Position numbers and translations under genes: made by a program. Of a DNA stretch of 64,000 nucleotides, positions 46,572-60,500 are shown piece by piece. Source of the DNA: Planococcus citri (Eukaryota; Arthropoda; Insecta; Hemiptera; Pseudococcidae); the NCBI RefSeq assembly GCF_950023065.1, contig NC_088677.1, forward strand, positions 73,743,469 through 73,807,468. Direction: 5' to 3'. Numbering within the stretch: the stretch's first letter is position 1; each line of letters opens with the position of its first letter. The notes beneath the pieces are model-generated. The model made no database searches. It saw only the letters and a program-made list of their open reading frames with translations, and was not told the DNA's origin.

Positions 46572-47774
46572 TGAGGTGTACCTTATTTTGCCAAGTTGGA
46601 ATTTTTCATCTCCCTCGTCCCGAAGTTGCTACTTCGATTGAGAACACGATTCCCTATTTATTTTATTTCCCCCTATCTTCAAAAAATTTGTCCCCCCTCC
46701 CGTTGAAAAAATCAAAAAAATGGAAAAAAATCAATTTACCAACTTTTTTTTCTACGTCAGAATTTTTCTAAATAATCCTCTTCAAGGAAAAACTTCCCCC
46801 ACCCTTCAAACCGTATTAGCCTCATAATAAGGAGCCCCCTAAAATTGAAAAAATCACAAAAAATGAAAGTAAATCAAAATTAGGGAATATTTTTTGAAAA
46901 CATCTCATTTCCACATTTGAATTGTTCTACATATATAACCTCCTTTTCAAGAAAACCCCTGCGCTTCGTTGGACTCTCAAATGATGTTGGCACTCTTGTA
47001 TGGAGCTTCCTTCCCCATGGGGAAAATAAAAATTATGAAAAATTAATATCTGTAGAAACTTCTTGAAAATTGTTTTTTTTTTCTTTTTTTTTTAGCAGAA
47101 ACAAAAACCTTCTACACACATAGGCCCCCCACCCTTCGTCTCCCAAATGACGTTGGTCTCCAACAACAAAAATAAAAAATTGACATGTGTGCAAATTTTT
47201 CAAAAATTGTCAAGTTCCACTTTTTCATCATGGAAGTTGGGGGGGGGGGGTGTGTGGCAAATCCACAACATTGAATTGTGCTTTTCTGATGAAGATGGGA
47301 CCAAATCGAAGGATTAAAACCAAAAAAAAGGTTGAAAAGTTGAAATATTCATTTTTTTAAATTTTTCCAGGAACGGGTCATGTTCCACTTTTTCATCATG
47401 TAGTGGGGGTCAAAAATATTCAACCGTATTTCTAATAAAAATTTACCAAATGTAACGATTAGAAGGTAAAAAAAAACGTAAAAATTTCAATTTTTGGGAT
47501 TTCTTGTATATTTTGAGAACAAAGGGGAGGGGAAGGGGGTTCCTGACACCACTTATTTTTGTCAACGTGGTTGGGGAGATTCCTACAACGTACTCTAGGC
47601 GTTGAAAAATATTTTTCCACAAGTGGGTTTGAATAAGAGCTTTTCCCTTTAATCCACAGGTTAGTCATGGGTGGAGATAGGGGGCTAAAATTGATATATA
47701 CGTTGATTTTAGAGGATGGGAGCAAAAAAAAAAAAACGAAAAAAGAATTTTCCTCCATAAATAAGGTGCACCGC
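46572..47774. mobile_element. TIR element B2, relative of B1 without the satellite
   Basis: Left tip GAGGTGTACCTTATTTTGCC; the right tip is the inverted form of GCGGTGCACCTTATTTA. Internal similarity to B1 is clear: AAGTTGCTACTTCGATTGAG against AAGTTGTCACTTCGGTTGAG near the left end, and ATCCACAGGTTAGTCATGG against ATCCAGAGGATTAGCCAT near the right end. Several poly-C/G tracts occur (for example 47229). No transposase frame was found. Confidence 0.65.
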
Positions 47775-48166
47775 AGTAGGTAGGTATTCTCGTTTCAAAA
47801 AAAAAAAATACCTACCATAATATTAAAATGAACTTGAAAGACGTATTCTTATAGAAAAAGAAAGTTCAAACACACTAAAGGTACGGAATAATGTTTGCCC
47901 GATTTGCCTTTTGCTTTGCTATTATTATAGCTTTTGTCCCGGTGTTATGTATATGTTTATTTGGTATTTTTTATTTTATAAATTTGAAAACAAACCAAAC
48001 AAAAATTGGAAAAAGATGAATTTATTGACTGTTTTTTTTTAAAAAATCATTTTCGTTCTATACGAGTACATTTTTGCAATATTGAAAACCTTTGGTGGTA
48101 GAACATTTGATTATCATCTAGACATTATTTTGTCATATAATTTGATTCAAAAAATTTCAAAATTTT
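47775..48166. other. non-coding stretch downstream of tRNA-Cys
   Basis: AT-rich. Just past the tRNA 3' end on the minus strand there are T runs (first TTTT within about 10 bases of 48167) suitable as Pol III terminator. Confidence 0.5.
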
Positions 48167-48238
48167 AGGGGGCAACCGGGTTTGAACCGGTGACCTCTCG
48201 ATCTGCAGTCGAATGCTCTACCACTGAGCTATACCCCC
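48167..48238 (-). tRNA. tRNA-Cys (anticodon GCA)
   Basis: 72 nt including the discriminator U. Acceptor GGGGGUA pairs with UGCCCCC (one U-G). D stem GCUC/GAGC, with A-box sequence TAGCTCAGTGG. Anticodon stem UUCGA/UCGAG (one U-G), with loop CUGCAGA giving anticodon GCA at 48204-48206. Five-base variable loop. T stem ACCGG/CCGGU with loop UUCAAAC, whose B box GGTTCAAAC is close to consensus. No intron and no CCA encoded. All stems pair, so it looks functional. Confidence 0.96.
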
Positions 48239-49652
48239 GCGACATCTGATATGACGAAAATTAAAAGTATCAAATACCTACCAAGTGTTACTTAATTTTA
48301 AATGTTTTTTTTTTCAATTTTTGAATTTTACAAAAATCAGTTTTGTACGGACTTGTATGATAATATGAACTTTTAAAGTTTTAAAGTTGGTTTTATTGTT
48401 TTTAATTATGATGTAACTTGATATATTTTTTTTTTAATGATTATTTTTGGTTTTATTCAGGTATAACTTTTTTTCATAAAATTCTAGAGTCTATGAAGTA
48501 CCTATTTGGAAAGTTTTAAGCTATAAAGTATCGAAATCATTTTACTTAGATCAAAATAGTACCTATTTATGTCGACAGAAAACGATATTTCGTTTCTGTT
48601 AGTGCTGTTTCATGTACAATTAAATGAGCAATGGTACATGTCTCTGAACTCTGATGTCTCTGTATTCAAAACATCTGTTATTTTTTATCATGAAACAAGA
48701 ATTACTGTTTGCTGCCATTTTTAACTTGAAAGCTCGAATAACGTGATTTATTTGATTTATTTTATGCGTTTCAATTTTTGTGAACGGATTTAAAACTGTA
48801 CTGATAAGCATTGTAACATGTTTGGTTTTTGTTATTTACAATTTACATGTTTAGTATTGTGGTACATTATGAACTATGAAGCTATATTATGAACTATACG
48901 ATTACTTACAATATCTTATTTTGTGCAATTTATATAAAGCACCAAGCTAGACCTGTAACTCCCCCCCCCCTCCCAAAAAAAAAGAAGAAAATCGATGGAT
49001 TTTTACCAAATTCATCAAAAACCTTCATTTTGAGTTGAAAATTACTCAGAAAAATTTTTAACTTGGGAAGTGCTCTTGAAGGGGACAAATAGGTTCTCAA
49101 AGAGGGGATATTTTTAAGAAAAGTTAATCTTGCTTTTTTTCAAAATTGTCCAAAATTTTTAATTTTTTACAAAATGACCAATTTTTGAAAAACATTCCAA
49201 AAGTCACATTTTTTAAAAAATTGTCCAGTTTTCCTTTTTTGACAGAAATTGCAGCGAAAAATAAGTATTATTTTTTGGCCCCTGGAGCATTTCTGCAGCT
49301 AAAAATCTTTCTGAATAACTTCGAACTTGAAATGAAGGTCTCTGCTGAATTTAGTCGAACTCCACCGTAACTTCTAATTGAATTCGTGTGCTCATTTTGA
49401 ACCATTTGAAACCCCCTACTTCGAAGCATAAATACCGTTTCCTCAGCTTTTGTACAACGTAACTTTTTAATTCAAATAAATCATAGTCTGTCATCTGAAT
49501 CTGGAATATGTTGATTTCTAATCAAATTAGTGGACAAAAACCAAAAACATGGTTGTTTATTACGTTACCTTACATATATTGTATTGAATGATCGAGTTTA
49601 CATTTTGAATTATGTTTATATTTCAAGAAAGAATTTACCTGTATTCATTTAG
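48239..49652. other. non-coding stretch
   Basis: AT-rich, with a poly-C tract near 48960 and a short C-like repeat stretch at 49130-49250. No gene supported. Confidence 0.5.
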
Positions 49653-50090
49653 GTGGTTGATCCACAATATTTTTGATTGAAGGCCTTATTATACTTTTTC
49701 AAAATCAGTTTGGGAATTATTCGCCATACTTTATTGTGCCGTAAAAAACACAAGTTTATAGGACTAAATCATTCTAGTCATTGTGGAGCTGTGCCATCAA
49801 AATTGTTGAAAAATAAAATACCATATACCCGATTGATTGTTTATATCGCCTCAGATCTAAGTATACGCTTAGACGAGTGTGAATTTTTTTTCAACTATGT
49901 ATTAAACCTAAAATTGCTGTTTTTCTATCAATTGCTGTTGGTTTGTTGTTTGAACGAGTATATCGTTATTAATACGCTTACTAAATTACAACTAAGAAGG
50001 TGATATTTTAAGTTTAATAAACTTTTTTCGATGATTTTCATTAAGATGACTGTGTTTAAGTTTCGTCGAATGTAAAGAATAAAACGAGCT
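49653..50090 (+). other. possible terminal 3' UTR exon with two poly(A) signals
   Basis: Begins after the acceptor-like TTCATTTAG. AATAAA occurs at 50016-50021 and 50078-50083. A 108-codon frame (49677-50003) inside it has no recognisable domain and is probably chance. Assignment to the PLAG-like gene is inference. Confidence 0.3.
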
Positions 50091-53000
50091 TTGTGTTATG
50101 TTCTTTTGTAATTTTAAATTTATAAAGAGGTTTTTTTTTTATTCGATTTATATTGTACACAGGGTACTTTTATTCACTTATTCTTAATTTCACTGTGAGA
50201 AGAAAACTTTTGTTTGTTGGACTTAATTTTTATATACCCTACGTTTGAAAATTTTGCGCTTCGAACTTTTTTTTATATTATAAGTAAATTTTAGAATTTA
50301 TTTACCTATACTTTTATGCTTTTTATTTTAATGGATATCGTTTTAATCAAATGTTACAAATAGGCCTATAGATTTCTTAGACGTATGTTAATGTATAAGT
50401 TATTGCACTACGCTTGTTTTTCTGTATTTTATTTATTAGGTCGAGTATGTTAAGGAGTTATAATTTAATTTAAGTAGGCTATAGATGGATTAAATTTTAA
50501 TATCAGTTCTATGGAATGAAAATTTTCTAAAAATAATAATAGTATTTTACAAGCAGGTATTTATAATTACCTATGTACGAGTCCTTAATTGTTCAGATTA
50601 TTGCTAAAGGGGTTAAAGTAGAAATAAGAGCGAATATTTCAAGGAATTTCTGATAGGATTATTCTAGAACTAGGACAAATACTTCTAAAAAGAAAAAAAA
50701 CAATAATTCATGATCAAATTTGAATAATTTTTTTAAAATTTGAAACAAAATCGAGTGGTGAATATATTTGTAGCTTGGCGTTAAATTATTATAAGTTGGC
50801 CTGAAGTGGATGTGGAAATGTAAAAATATATTAGGGTCTCAAAACAAACTTGATTACGAGTCATTTTCTGAAAACACACCTTTCAATTTTGAAAAAATGA
50901 ATAATATCCATTATGAAAATTTTTATAGTGTTGTGGGGATATTTTCATTTCATTTTTATATTTTACTAAAACGGGTATCACCAATTTTTCAAAATCATTT
51001 TTATATTATTCTTTAGAGTTAATTTTAGTACAAAAGTGCGACTGTGATATTATACGATAATCATGTATTTTTAAGTCCAATTATAATTATTATCGTATTT
51101 CGTTTAAAATCATTAATTCGTATCTACGATTTTATTTTACAGTAATAATTATCATTATAATGATCATTCGGAAGTAAATTGCGTATCTGTATCTGTTTTT
51201 TCATTCTTTATTTTACGTAAAATTGTCTAACTTGAAACATTCTGTTGAAAATTATTTATACATGTTGCTTGCTTTTGTAAAATATAATTATTTGCAGATG
51301 TTTATTTGTGATTTTTTTTTTAAATTAAAACCAGCCACGATGATAATGAGTGATAAATGCACTTACCTACATAGATGAACAAGTATTAAGTACTTACTTT
51401 TTCATTAAAAAAAAAAAAAAAAAAAAAAAGGATTTTCTTAAAAAACTTATTTTTATTCAACCATAATAAACCTAAAATCTGCTGGAGGCTCCAGAACGGC
51501 TCGAAACCGTTACCAATCGACTCGGGAGGTCAAAAATATCTATAAAAACCAAATTTCAGCTTACTCGGTGAATTTGCTGAAATTTTGATTTTTTAAAAAA
51601 GTTTTGCTCCAAATCTGAACTTTTGAAAATTTTCCAAAAATCAGAAAATAAATTTCAGCAGCTGAAATTTTGGCAGGTGGTATATTTTGAGGTCCTCTTT
51701 CGATTCCCCTTTGTTCGGTTCAAAAATTATGAAAACTAATTCCCTCGAAAATCAGCCATTTCAAAAAAAAAAAAAATGAGCTTAAAAAAACAGAACTACT
51801 GAAAAGTTGTGTTTTTGGGAGAAAACCGCAATCACAAGAGGCATTTCAATGAATTAGAAATGCAAAATGAAACCTTAATCAATATCAACCAATTGATCAA
51901 ATGGTTCTTTTTAGTTTATGCAATTTTTTCAATAATTTAATTTAGCTTCTGATATTACTGATGTCCTTTTCTGTCCAGACCAATGATGGAAATTTTTTGT
52001 CAGGTGTTGGGTAAGTTTGGTAAGTAGGGTACTGAATTTCTTTCTGCAAGTTTGAGAACTCATTTCAAGAAAAGTGATTCAACTTCATTCAATGTTACGT
52101 AGTAGTAGGAAAAACCTGAACAGTAAACATCTGTTCTACATCACTTTCCTAGCTAGATCATCACCAGAGAGGAATGAAATAAACATGGGAGAAATTTATC
52201 AAAAATGCATAACAAAATATTGTAAACCTGTAAAATTTGGCCAAGAAACAGCATTGAATGATTAAAATTACCAAAAATTACTTCAAATTGATGAAATTTT
52301 TGTAAAATTCCCCAAAAGTGCAAGAAAAGGTGTTACAAACCTGGTGAAACGAGGTAAAAACGTTCAAAAAAGCTTATAAAATCAAAATCACCCAACGACC
52401 AACATCACCCAAAAACTAAAAAGTGATGATAGGTAATTTTGTAAATTTTAACAGGATTGAGCCAGAATTGAATAGGTAGGTAATTGTTGAAATTTCTTTC
52501 AACACAATTTGAATTTTTGATGTTGAAACTTGATTTTAAAAAAATCGTTGAAAATCGTCAAGAAAGAATAAAACTATATAAAAGTTGTTAAAATGTTGCC
52601 AAAATTGTATAAAACATTCGTTAAAAATTAAAATTGCTTGAAAACTTGCATACAGCGCCAAAAAATTCAAAAATTGATCAAAGCTCATTCATTATCATTT
52701 GTATAAATTTTGACAAAAATTGCAAATTAATTGTAACTGAAATAATAATGAACCAGTTATTAAAAAATTTTAAATCAATAATTTTGGATGGTTGTGATTA
52801 AAAATAATTCTGGATCAATAATTTTGGTTATGGTTACGGTTACGGTTTTTGGCTCATTTTAATCGTTCGTTTTGTAGGTTTTGTTAGTCAAAATCCGTTT
52901 CGGTTAAAAATTACGGTTTCGGTTTGGTTAGATTAGGTTAGCATCCCTTGAACATCCCTCATTGCCCTCATTCCTGGCTGTTAGCTACGTAGGTTAGGCA

Positions 53001-54360
53001 GTTCAGACTTCAGACTCAGAGACCATTTCAAGGAAAGTATATAGGTATAGACAGTACTGTCTATAAAGGAAAGTGATTCAACTTCATTGAATTTTTTTCA
53101 CTGCTTATTGTCATTTTAATTCAAATAGGTTTGTAGTGTAGGTAGTTTCAAATGTTTCAATTTTAAATATTACCTAATCATTATGCATCTTGTTTCTTTA
53201 GAAAAAAGAAGGAATTCCCAATCTATTCTACAGTGTCAGATTATCAAAATATTAAATACTAGACTAGAAGAATATCTCAGCAATTTTTCGCATTTGTCTC
53301 AACTCTCTCTCAAACTTTTAGTGGCCCAGTTTATTTATCAGTTTTTGGTGGATTTATTTTTAAAAAAGTAAAAACAAAAAAAACACTAAAACCATTTGAA
53401 AAGGTTTTTGTTTTTGATATAAAAAACCATCGCAGCCATCAAAACCATGTTGAAAATTTGAAATAGTTTGTAATATGAAAAACAACCACTATCACAAGAA
53501 AAATATTATACAATTACATTACCAAAGTTCAAAACCATATTCATACCATTCTGAAAAAAATTGAAACCATTCAGAAAAACTTTGAAATATGCTCTGGAGC
53601 CTCTGAAGGTATTTATTTCACCTCTGAGAGATATTTTCATGCTCAGAATTGTTCCAAAAGACCTTTGGTCTAGCAAAATAATGATTACTTTCAAGTCGAA
53701 CAACATTTCAATCTATGAATATGAAACACTCTCTACTCTCTAGTAAAATTTCTAAAAAGTGGTTAGGTACGATACGACGTTCTTTCCCTGTACCTACTCC
53801 TCAAGGCTCAAATAGTCTTTAGAAACTGTCAATTCGATTTTTCAATCGTTTTCAAGCAATTAAAAAAATGGCGAACATATTTTTTTGTGATTCGTAATTT
53901 TTTCAGCCAACCTAATTAAATTGAAACTTTTTCAAAAATGCTGATTTCAAATTCAACGAGCTTCTATCGTAGTATTCGTAGTTTTTCTCTACCTAGCTAG
54001 CTAGCTAGCTTCATTGGATCAAAAAAAATGCCAGTTCTTGTTCTTAGGGGAGTAAAATAAGGCCGTTACCTCTACGTAATACAAAGAAAAGATAAAAACG
54101 GAATAAGAAAATTCCTGTAGGTTGAAACAATTGATAAATTTAATTATTCACTCATCACATCGCTGACATACAAAATAATTCAATTTGCAAACAAAATCTA
54201 ATTTTCTCAGTACACCCCATCCACCAGCTAGCTGACAAAACAGACTCCGGTGTATGTGCAGTGGACGGTGCGCTGTTTCGACGGACTCTGACAGCGGAGA
54301 ATCTAAAAAAAATTCTACCATCGTAATTTCATTCAAAAACGCTTCAGCTACTACTTATTC
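50091..54360. other. intergenic region before AdSS
   Basis: Mainly AT-rich unique sequence. An A run lies at 51408-51430. A dispersed repeat at 51470-51780 is related to 38.4-38.7 kb. The word AAGTGATTCAACTTCATT is repeated at 52072 and 53073, and a CTAG microsatellite lies at 53993-54010. No gene is supported on either strand. Confidence 0.5.
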
Positions 54361-54370
54361 CATAACGAAG

Positions 54371-54408
54371 GTATATAAATGAATAAAATTTTCATTTATT
54401 CTCAGATC
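54371..54408 (+). promoter_or_regulatory. TATA plus initiator core promoter of AdSS
   Basis: TATATAAAT at 54372-54380 stands about 30 bp before an arthropod initiator-like TCAGATC whose A is 54404. It sits 126 bp upstream of the AdSS ATG, with no splice acceptor needed between. Spacing and position both fit. Confidence 0.6.
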
Positions 54409-54529
54409 TCGTTCGTTAGGTAGCACGTTTCGCTGGTGCTGTTCGCCGTTCACGTTTACTCGTACGTTTCGCGTATCCGTATACCTTCGTGATTTTATCG
54501 TACATAATTTCACCTTTCATTTTTGAAAA

Positions 54530-57500
54530 ATGAACGGAGATCAGGTACTGAGTAATGGACTCAATATATCCAATAAAATCACCGTCGTGTTGGGCGCTCA
54601 ATGGGGCGACGAAGGCAAAGGCAAGGTGGTTGATATGCTGGGTAAAGATGTTGATATGGTGTGTCGATGCCAGGTAAAATTTTAATCATATCTGTCATAT
54701 TCTATAAAATCTGTCTTCTTTTCTCAACGTTGTGTTTTCTCTTCGCAGGGTGGAAATAACGCTGGACACACTGTAGTCGTTGACAATAATGAATATGACT
54801 TTCATTTACTTCCTAGCGGTATCATAAACGCCAAGTGCAAATCTGTCATCGGTACGTTCACTTTTTATTCGATTTTTAATCACTTTCAATTTTCTGATAC
54901 CTTGAACTATCTACGTTATTGAAGTCTGTTTCGTTATCTGTTTATTTTGTATCATGTTTTAATCTCCGGTGTATTTTCCCAAGTATATTACAGCGAAACG
55001 TTCAAGTTTTTGCGACTCCTAGATATTAAATTCTATTTGGCTGATTTCAGGTAACGGTGTCGTTATTTATTTACCCGGGCTGTTCGAAGAAATACAAAAA
55101 AACGAAGCGAAAGGATTGAAAGGATGGCAAGATCGGCTGTTGATTTCAGACAGAGCTCACCTGGTGTTCGATTTTCATCAAGTAATTTGATATTATGTCA
55201 CATATAAAACGTATTTTCCAATCGATAATATTAATTACATAATCGTAATTAAAATTCCGTCTACTTGAATTTCCCATTTTATACACGCGAAGCTAAAAAT
55301 GTTATTTAATTATCGTCCTAGTTTCATTACGTCGTCTTCTTCTTGTTTCTCATTCAAAATACTGAAATATTTGTCTCGTAAACAAAATTCTATTCATCGA
55401 GTATTTTAATACTTACCTGACACATGTTATTATGCTGAAATTACGAAATATTCCTCATTGTTTCATTTTCATGACATATAAAGATAGTTTGAAATTTTTT
55501 TTTCACGTTTCGTATTCGTACGAGAGTATTTCTGTCTGTGCAAATTTCGACGATGAATTTTGCATTTTAGAACTAGTTAAATCTAGATTAGGAAGAAGAA
55601 TGCAATTTTTCATAATTATTCGCCTTTTGTGATAATTAACACAAGGTCGAGCCTCGAATGTTGAACATAAACAATAATTTAGCACCAGATTGCTCATTTT
55701 TTATTACCCTGCGAATTTTGTGACGTGCTTCGGGGCGAATTCTTAACCATAGTACTAATCATCGGTATTTAAAAAACTGATAAACTTATCGTGACATATT
55801 CGAAAAATTAGTTTTCTCTAAAAACATCGAGAACTCGAAGGAAGTATTTTTTTTTTATCGAATGAAGAATCGTGTTGTACGAATTTTCAAATTCGTTCGA
55901 AACGAGTTATATTTTATTTCTAATATTGAAATATTTTTTCATTTTTACAGAAAGTCGACGGTTTACAAGAATTAGAAAAAGGCAAAAAATCACTGGGTAC
56001 GACGAAAAAAGGTATCGGACCAGCGTATTCGTCGAAAGCTAACCGCATAGGATTACGTATCGCTGATCTAATCGGAGATTTCAATCAATTCTCTGAAAAG
56101 TAAGCACTTGAAAAAGTAAAATCCTCAAACATCGGTATCTTTCAAAGAGACCTGTTGTTTACGTACCTACGTTAAAAGAATATTCGCGTGTTAAGAAATA
56201 TGCTTATTATTTGGCAATATATGAAAACAAACGAAAGTAAATATCTTACGTATGCCAAACTATATAATAAACAATGCCAATTTCGCGAATAAAATTATAT
56301 TATATCGGCATAATAACTCAGCTTGTTTGACCGCGGGGTTGCTTTTTAATCAATAGAGTAATTTTTTTCACCGTTTGGGAGGTCTAAAATATACCAAAAA
56401 ATCGTGCATATAATTCCTCTGAATTCGCGTGTAATTGAGAAGCTCGTGAAATTGAAAATTTTGAATACCGGCCAACTGTCGGAGGTGTAACGATATTAAC
56501 ACTTTTATTCTAAGCTCTGTATGCGGTATCGATAGTGTCTAAATTTAAGCAACGGTAATATTTTTTTTGTCCCTAAAGGTGAAAATTTCTCAATGTTGAA
56601 GAGGTCGATGAAATTGAGGTAGTTGGATGAGGAAATATTCGTATTATTACCAGATTAAATATGTAAAGAATGAGTATAGTAGAGGTATTTCTTTTTTCAC
56701 CGATTAATTTACAACTAGGTCTGCGATAGTGTTGAATGGTTTAATCGTGAGAAAATATTACTTTTTCATATACGATAATTATTACGGGTCGAGCAATTAG
56801 AGTAACGTTGAAAAGTTGAACGTTTCTTTCTTGCACATCTTATCGTAATTACATAATTTATCTAATAACATTTGCATTCATTGATTACATTTTTTTTTAT
56901 TGCCGTTTGCGTATTTATGCTGAAATTGAGGATTGTTTTATTATACCTACTCGTACTTAATCGTGCTCATAAAATTCATTATTTGACAAGGGTTTTCGAG
57001 ATTTAAGTTATTTATGTTCTAGCTGGATGTTTTCGATATTTTTTGTAATATTAATTTAACATGCGAGTTTTTTTTTACTTTTTTATTTCATCATGAAGTA
57101 AATATGATGAAATTTTAATATTAAGTAAGGCTTCGTGTCGAAGGAATATTAATTTTAAAATTGTCTCGTTCTTCTTGAAACGTACGTACAGTTTGATAGA
57201 GAGGACTGAGTGATACGAAAAATGAAGGGATTATTTTCAAATAAAGTGGTACAGAAATTTCAAATAATGCAATATGTGATTTTTATCTATGTAGGGCACC
57301 AAAATATTATAATGAGCGGTTCGTCTATGCTACTGACAACTTACAGGGCACCAGAGTGTACAAAAATTTTTTTAAAATGGTCATGTGCTTGGTCTATCTA
57401 ATTTTTTCGATGATCATTTAGGACTAATCCCCTATTTTGCCATTTCGAAATTGTTATTTTGATCCTCCTTTCCCCTTCCCTCTTTCATATCAAAAATTGG

Positions 57501-60500
57501 ATTCCGAGACAACTACCCGGATAGGTTATTTTAGAATTCTTCGGCAAAAGAATAGACTTTGTAGCAAAGTTGACGAAAAACAGTGTTTTTTAAAACAATT
57601 TTGACAAAAAAATGGGTCTTTTTTACAAAAAAAAGTGATTTTTTGAAAATTTGGACATTAAAGAAGATTTATTATTAAAACCAGGTTTTTGTTCGCAATT
57701 CTAACGAATGAAAATTTTTTGCAACAAAAAGCAAGACGTTCTTGAAATTTTTACTTAGAAAAAAGGACATTTCAGAAATTTTGACAGAAAATAACTCTAG
57801 CAATTTTAATGAAAAAAACTTTTTTTTAGTGGAAATATTTGACAAAAATGGGTCTTTTTACATTTTGTACAGAAAAGTAAAACTTTTCAAAATTTTGGCA
57901 AAAACTGTGGGTTTTTTCGAAAATTTTGTTAAAAAAATGTTTTTTTTACCATTTTGAAAAAAAAAGATTGCGATTTCCTGAAAACATAAGGGGTTCTCCG
58001 CAATTTTGGCAAAAAACACAATTTTCTGGCAATTATGATAAAAATGCTGTTTTTTTTTGGCATTTTTGGCCAAAAATAGATTTTTTAAAAAGTATTTTGT
58101 TTTTTTAAAATTTTGTCAAATTACAACAGAAAAGTGAAGCTACTTGCAAATTTTTACCAAAAAAAGTTGTTCTGCAATTTTACAAAACTTTCTGAGAATT
58201 TTAATAAAACGTATATTTTTTTAAATTTTGACAAAAAAGTCGAATTTTTTGGTAATTTTGATGAAACACCGATTTTTTTTTGCAAGTATTTTGACACAAT
58301 AAACAAATTTTTGGTGACAAGAAATCGAGAATTTCTGAAAATCTTGATCAAAAAAGAGTTAATTCTTTTTTTGTTGGAGGGGGGCAATTTTGGCAGACTT
58401 TTTGGCACTTTTAAGAAAAAGAACAGGCCTTTCTTGACAATTTAGACAAATAAAAAATTTTTGAGACAAAAAAGCAAGACTCTTTGGAAATTTTCACTAA
58501 AAAGTAGGAGGTTTCAAGAATTTTAGTCAAAAATAACTTTAAGTATAGCAATTTTGGCAAAAAGGTGAAGTCTTTTTAGTCATTTTAATAAAAAACTAAT
58601 TTTTTATGTAATTTTTAAGGGGAAAAATTTTTAACTAAAATGGAAGATTATCTGTAAAAATTTTGTCTGAAAATAGGGGGTCTCTTGCAATTTTGGCAAA
58701 CTACATCAGTTTTTAGCAATTTTGATGATATAACAGGTTCATTTTTTGGCAAATTTAACAAAAAGTAGGTTTTTACCGCATTTACAAAAAAGTAGTATTT
58801 GTCACCATTTTGGAGAAAAGATGAAAATTTTTGGTATTTTCATAAAAAACTAATTTCATTTCGCAATTTGGACGAAACAGGCAGATATTTTGCAAAAAAA
58901 AAATACCTGCAAGGTTTTGTAGAAGTTTTTAATTTTGGCCAAAAAATAGGGTTTTCTGCAATTTTGGCAAAAATATGACTTTCTGGCAATTTTGATAAAA
59001 AATGAGAATCCTTATTACAGTTTTCACATTAGGTTTTTTTGCCATTTTTGTCGAAGAATTTTTTTTTTTACAATTCTGACAAAAAAGAAACAAATTTTTA
59101 AGACAAAAAAATCAATCCTGCCTGAAAATGTTGACCCAAAAAATTTTTTAAAATTTATTTTACAATAAAGATTTGTTGGTAATTTTGAAAAAAACAGACG
59201 TTATTTTTTGCAATTATTTTGACTCACCAAAAAAATCAAAATTTTGAGATACTTACTTAATTTTGATAAAACTTTGATTTTTTTTGCAGTTTTGACTCAA
59301 AAAGCTAGAATTTTTGGAAATTAAAAAAAGTCTTTTTCCTACCATTTTAGAGAGAAAAAAACAAGATTTCAAGAGAAAGGGCCGTTTTTTTGGAATTGTG
59401 ACAAAAAAGTTTTTTTTTACTTGAAAGTTGGATCTTTTACAATTGGCAAAAAAGGGAGATTTTCTGATAGTTTTGATTTTTTCAAAAATGTTTCTACGCC
59501 ATTCTGAGGGATTTTCAATTTTTATATGAATACGTTTTAGCTTTGTCCATTGGAATTTTTACTGTTTTGGTAAATTTCAGTGATTTAATGGATTTTCTGA
59601 AGTTTTTTTCTGTTCAGTTTGGGAAATTTTTACCGAAATTTCACATTTTTTTTTTTGGTAATTTTCAGTGATTATTGCTTTTTTGCGTTATTTTTACTGT
59701 ATTTTGAAATCCAATAATTTAATTTTTTTTTTTGAAAATTCGAGGTGTTTTTGAAATATTATAGATGAAAAAAAATCAAAAATTTCTAATCATTGAAACA
59801 GCCTCATTTTACAAAGTAGACCGATTATTCATGGGGGTCCACCTGGCTACTGCCCTTTTTACCGTGCTTTAAATCCGTTTCTTAATTTCATTCGAAGTCT
59901 CTTTCGTTCAACAAATTCATAAATGAAAATTTTCTGCTCAATTTTAAAAAGTTATTACTTTCTGAACGAAATTAATGAAATGAAAAACACAAGCGTTAAT
60001 TTTAACTCGATCGATAAAGATTACGTATGTACACTTTCATTAAAAATTGTCGATTATTTTAATGACTTTATCTGATTCGCGATGAATGTTAATATCACTT
60101 TCGAGTTCACTGAAATTGAAACGATATTCTGAGGTGTTTAACCGTACCTTACTCCTCCACCGAAAATATTTTTAAAAAAATTTGATAGAGGTAATTTATC
60201 TTGAAAAGTACACATCTTCTCTCCTCACCTACCAAATATACCCAATTGCTGGCTCTATCTATTCTGAGTTGGTATTCTAAACAATGTTGGAATTTGTTTT
60301 GTTACAGGTATCAAACCTTAGTACAAATTCACACTCGTATGTTCCCATCGTTGGAAATAAACGTCGAAGAGGAATTGAAAAAGTACAAAGAATATGCCAA
60401 TATCTTGAGGCCTTTGGTGGTCGAAACCGTATCGTATATTAATAACGAATTAAAAAGTGGCAAACGTATTCTAGTAGAAGGTGCCAATGCTGCCATGTTA

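Larger units (their letters stand above)
43877..49652 (+). other. possible 3' UTR intron of the PLAG-like gene
   Basis: A consensus donor (TTG|GTAAGT) lies 11 bp after the stop codon. A plausible acceptor, TTCATTTAG at 49652, precedes unique sequence with two AATAAA signals (50016 and 50078). Between them are mostly repeats and the tRNA. The pairing is inferred from signals alone. Confidence 0.3.

Noticed and set aside
49677..50003. 108-codon open frame
   Set aside because: No recognisable domain and it sits between a splice-acceptor-like site and poly(A) signals, so a 3' UTR is more likely.
52840..52935. GGTTAC/GGTTAGG words as telomeric repeat
   Set aside because: Only a few imperfect copies; insect telomere TTAGG arrays would be long and regular.
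53993..54010. CTAG repeats as a regulatory palindrome
   Set aside because: A simple short microsatellite with no supporting context.
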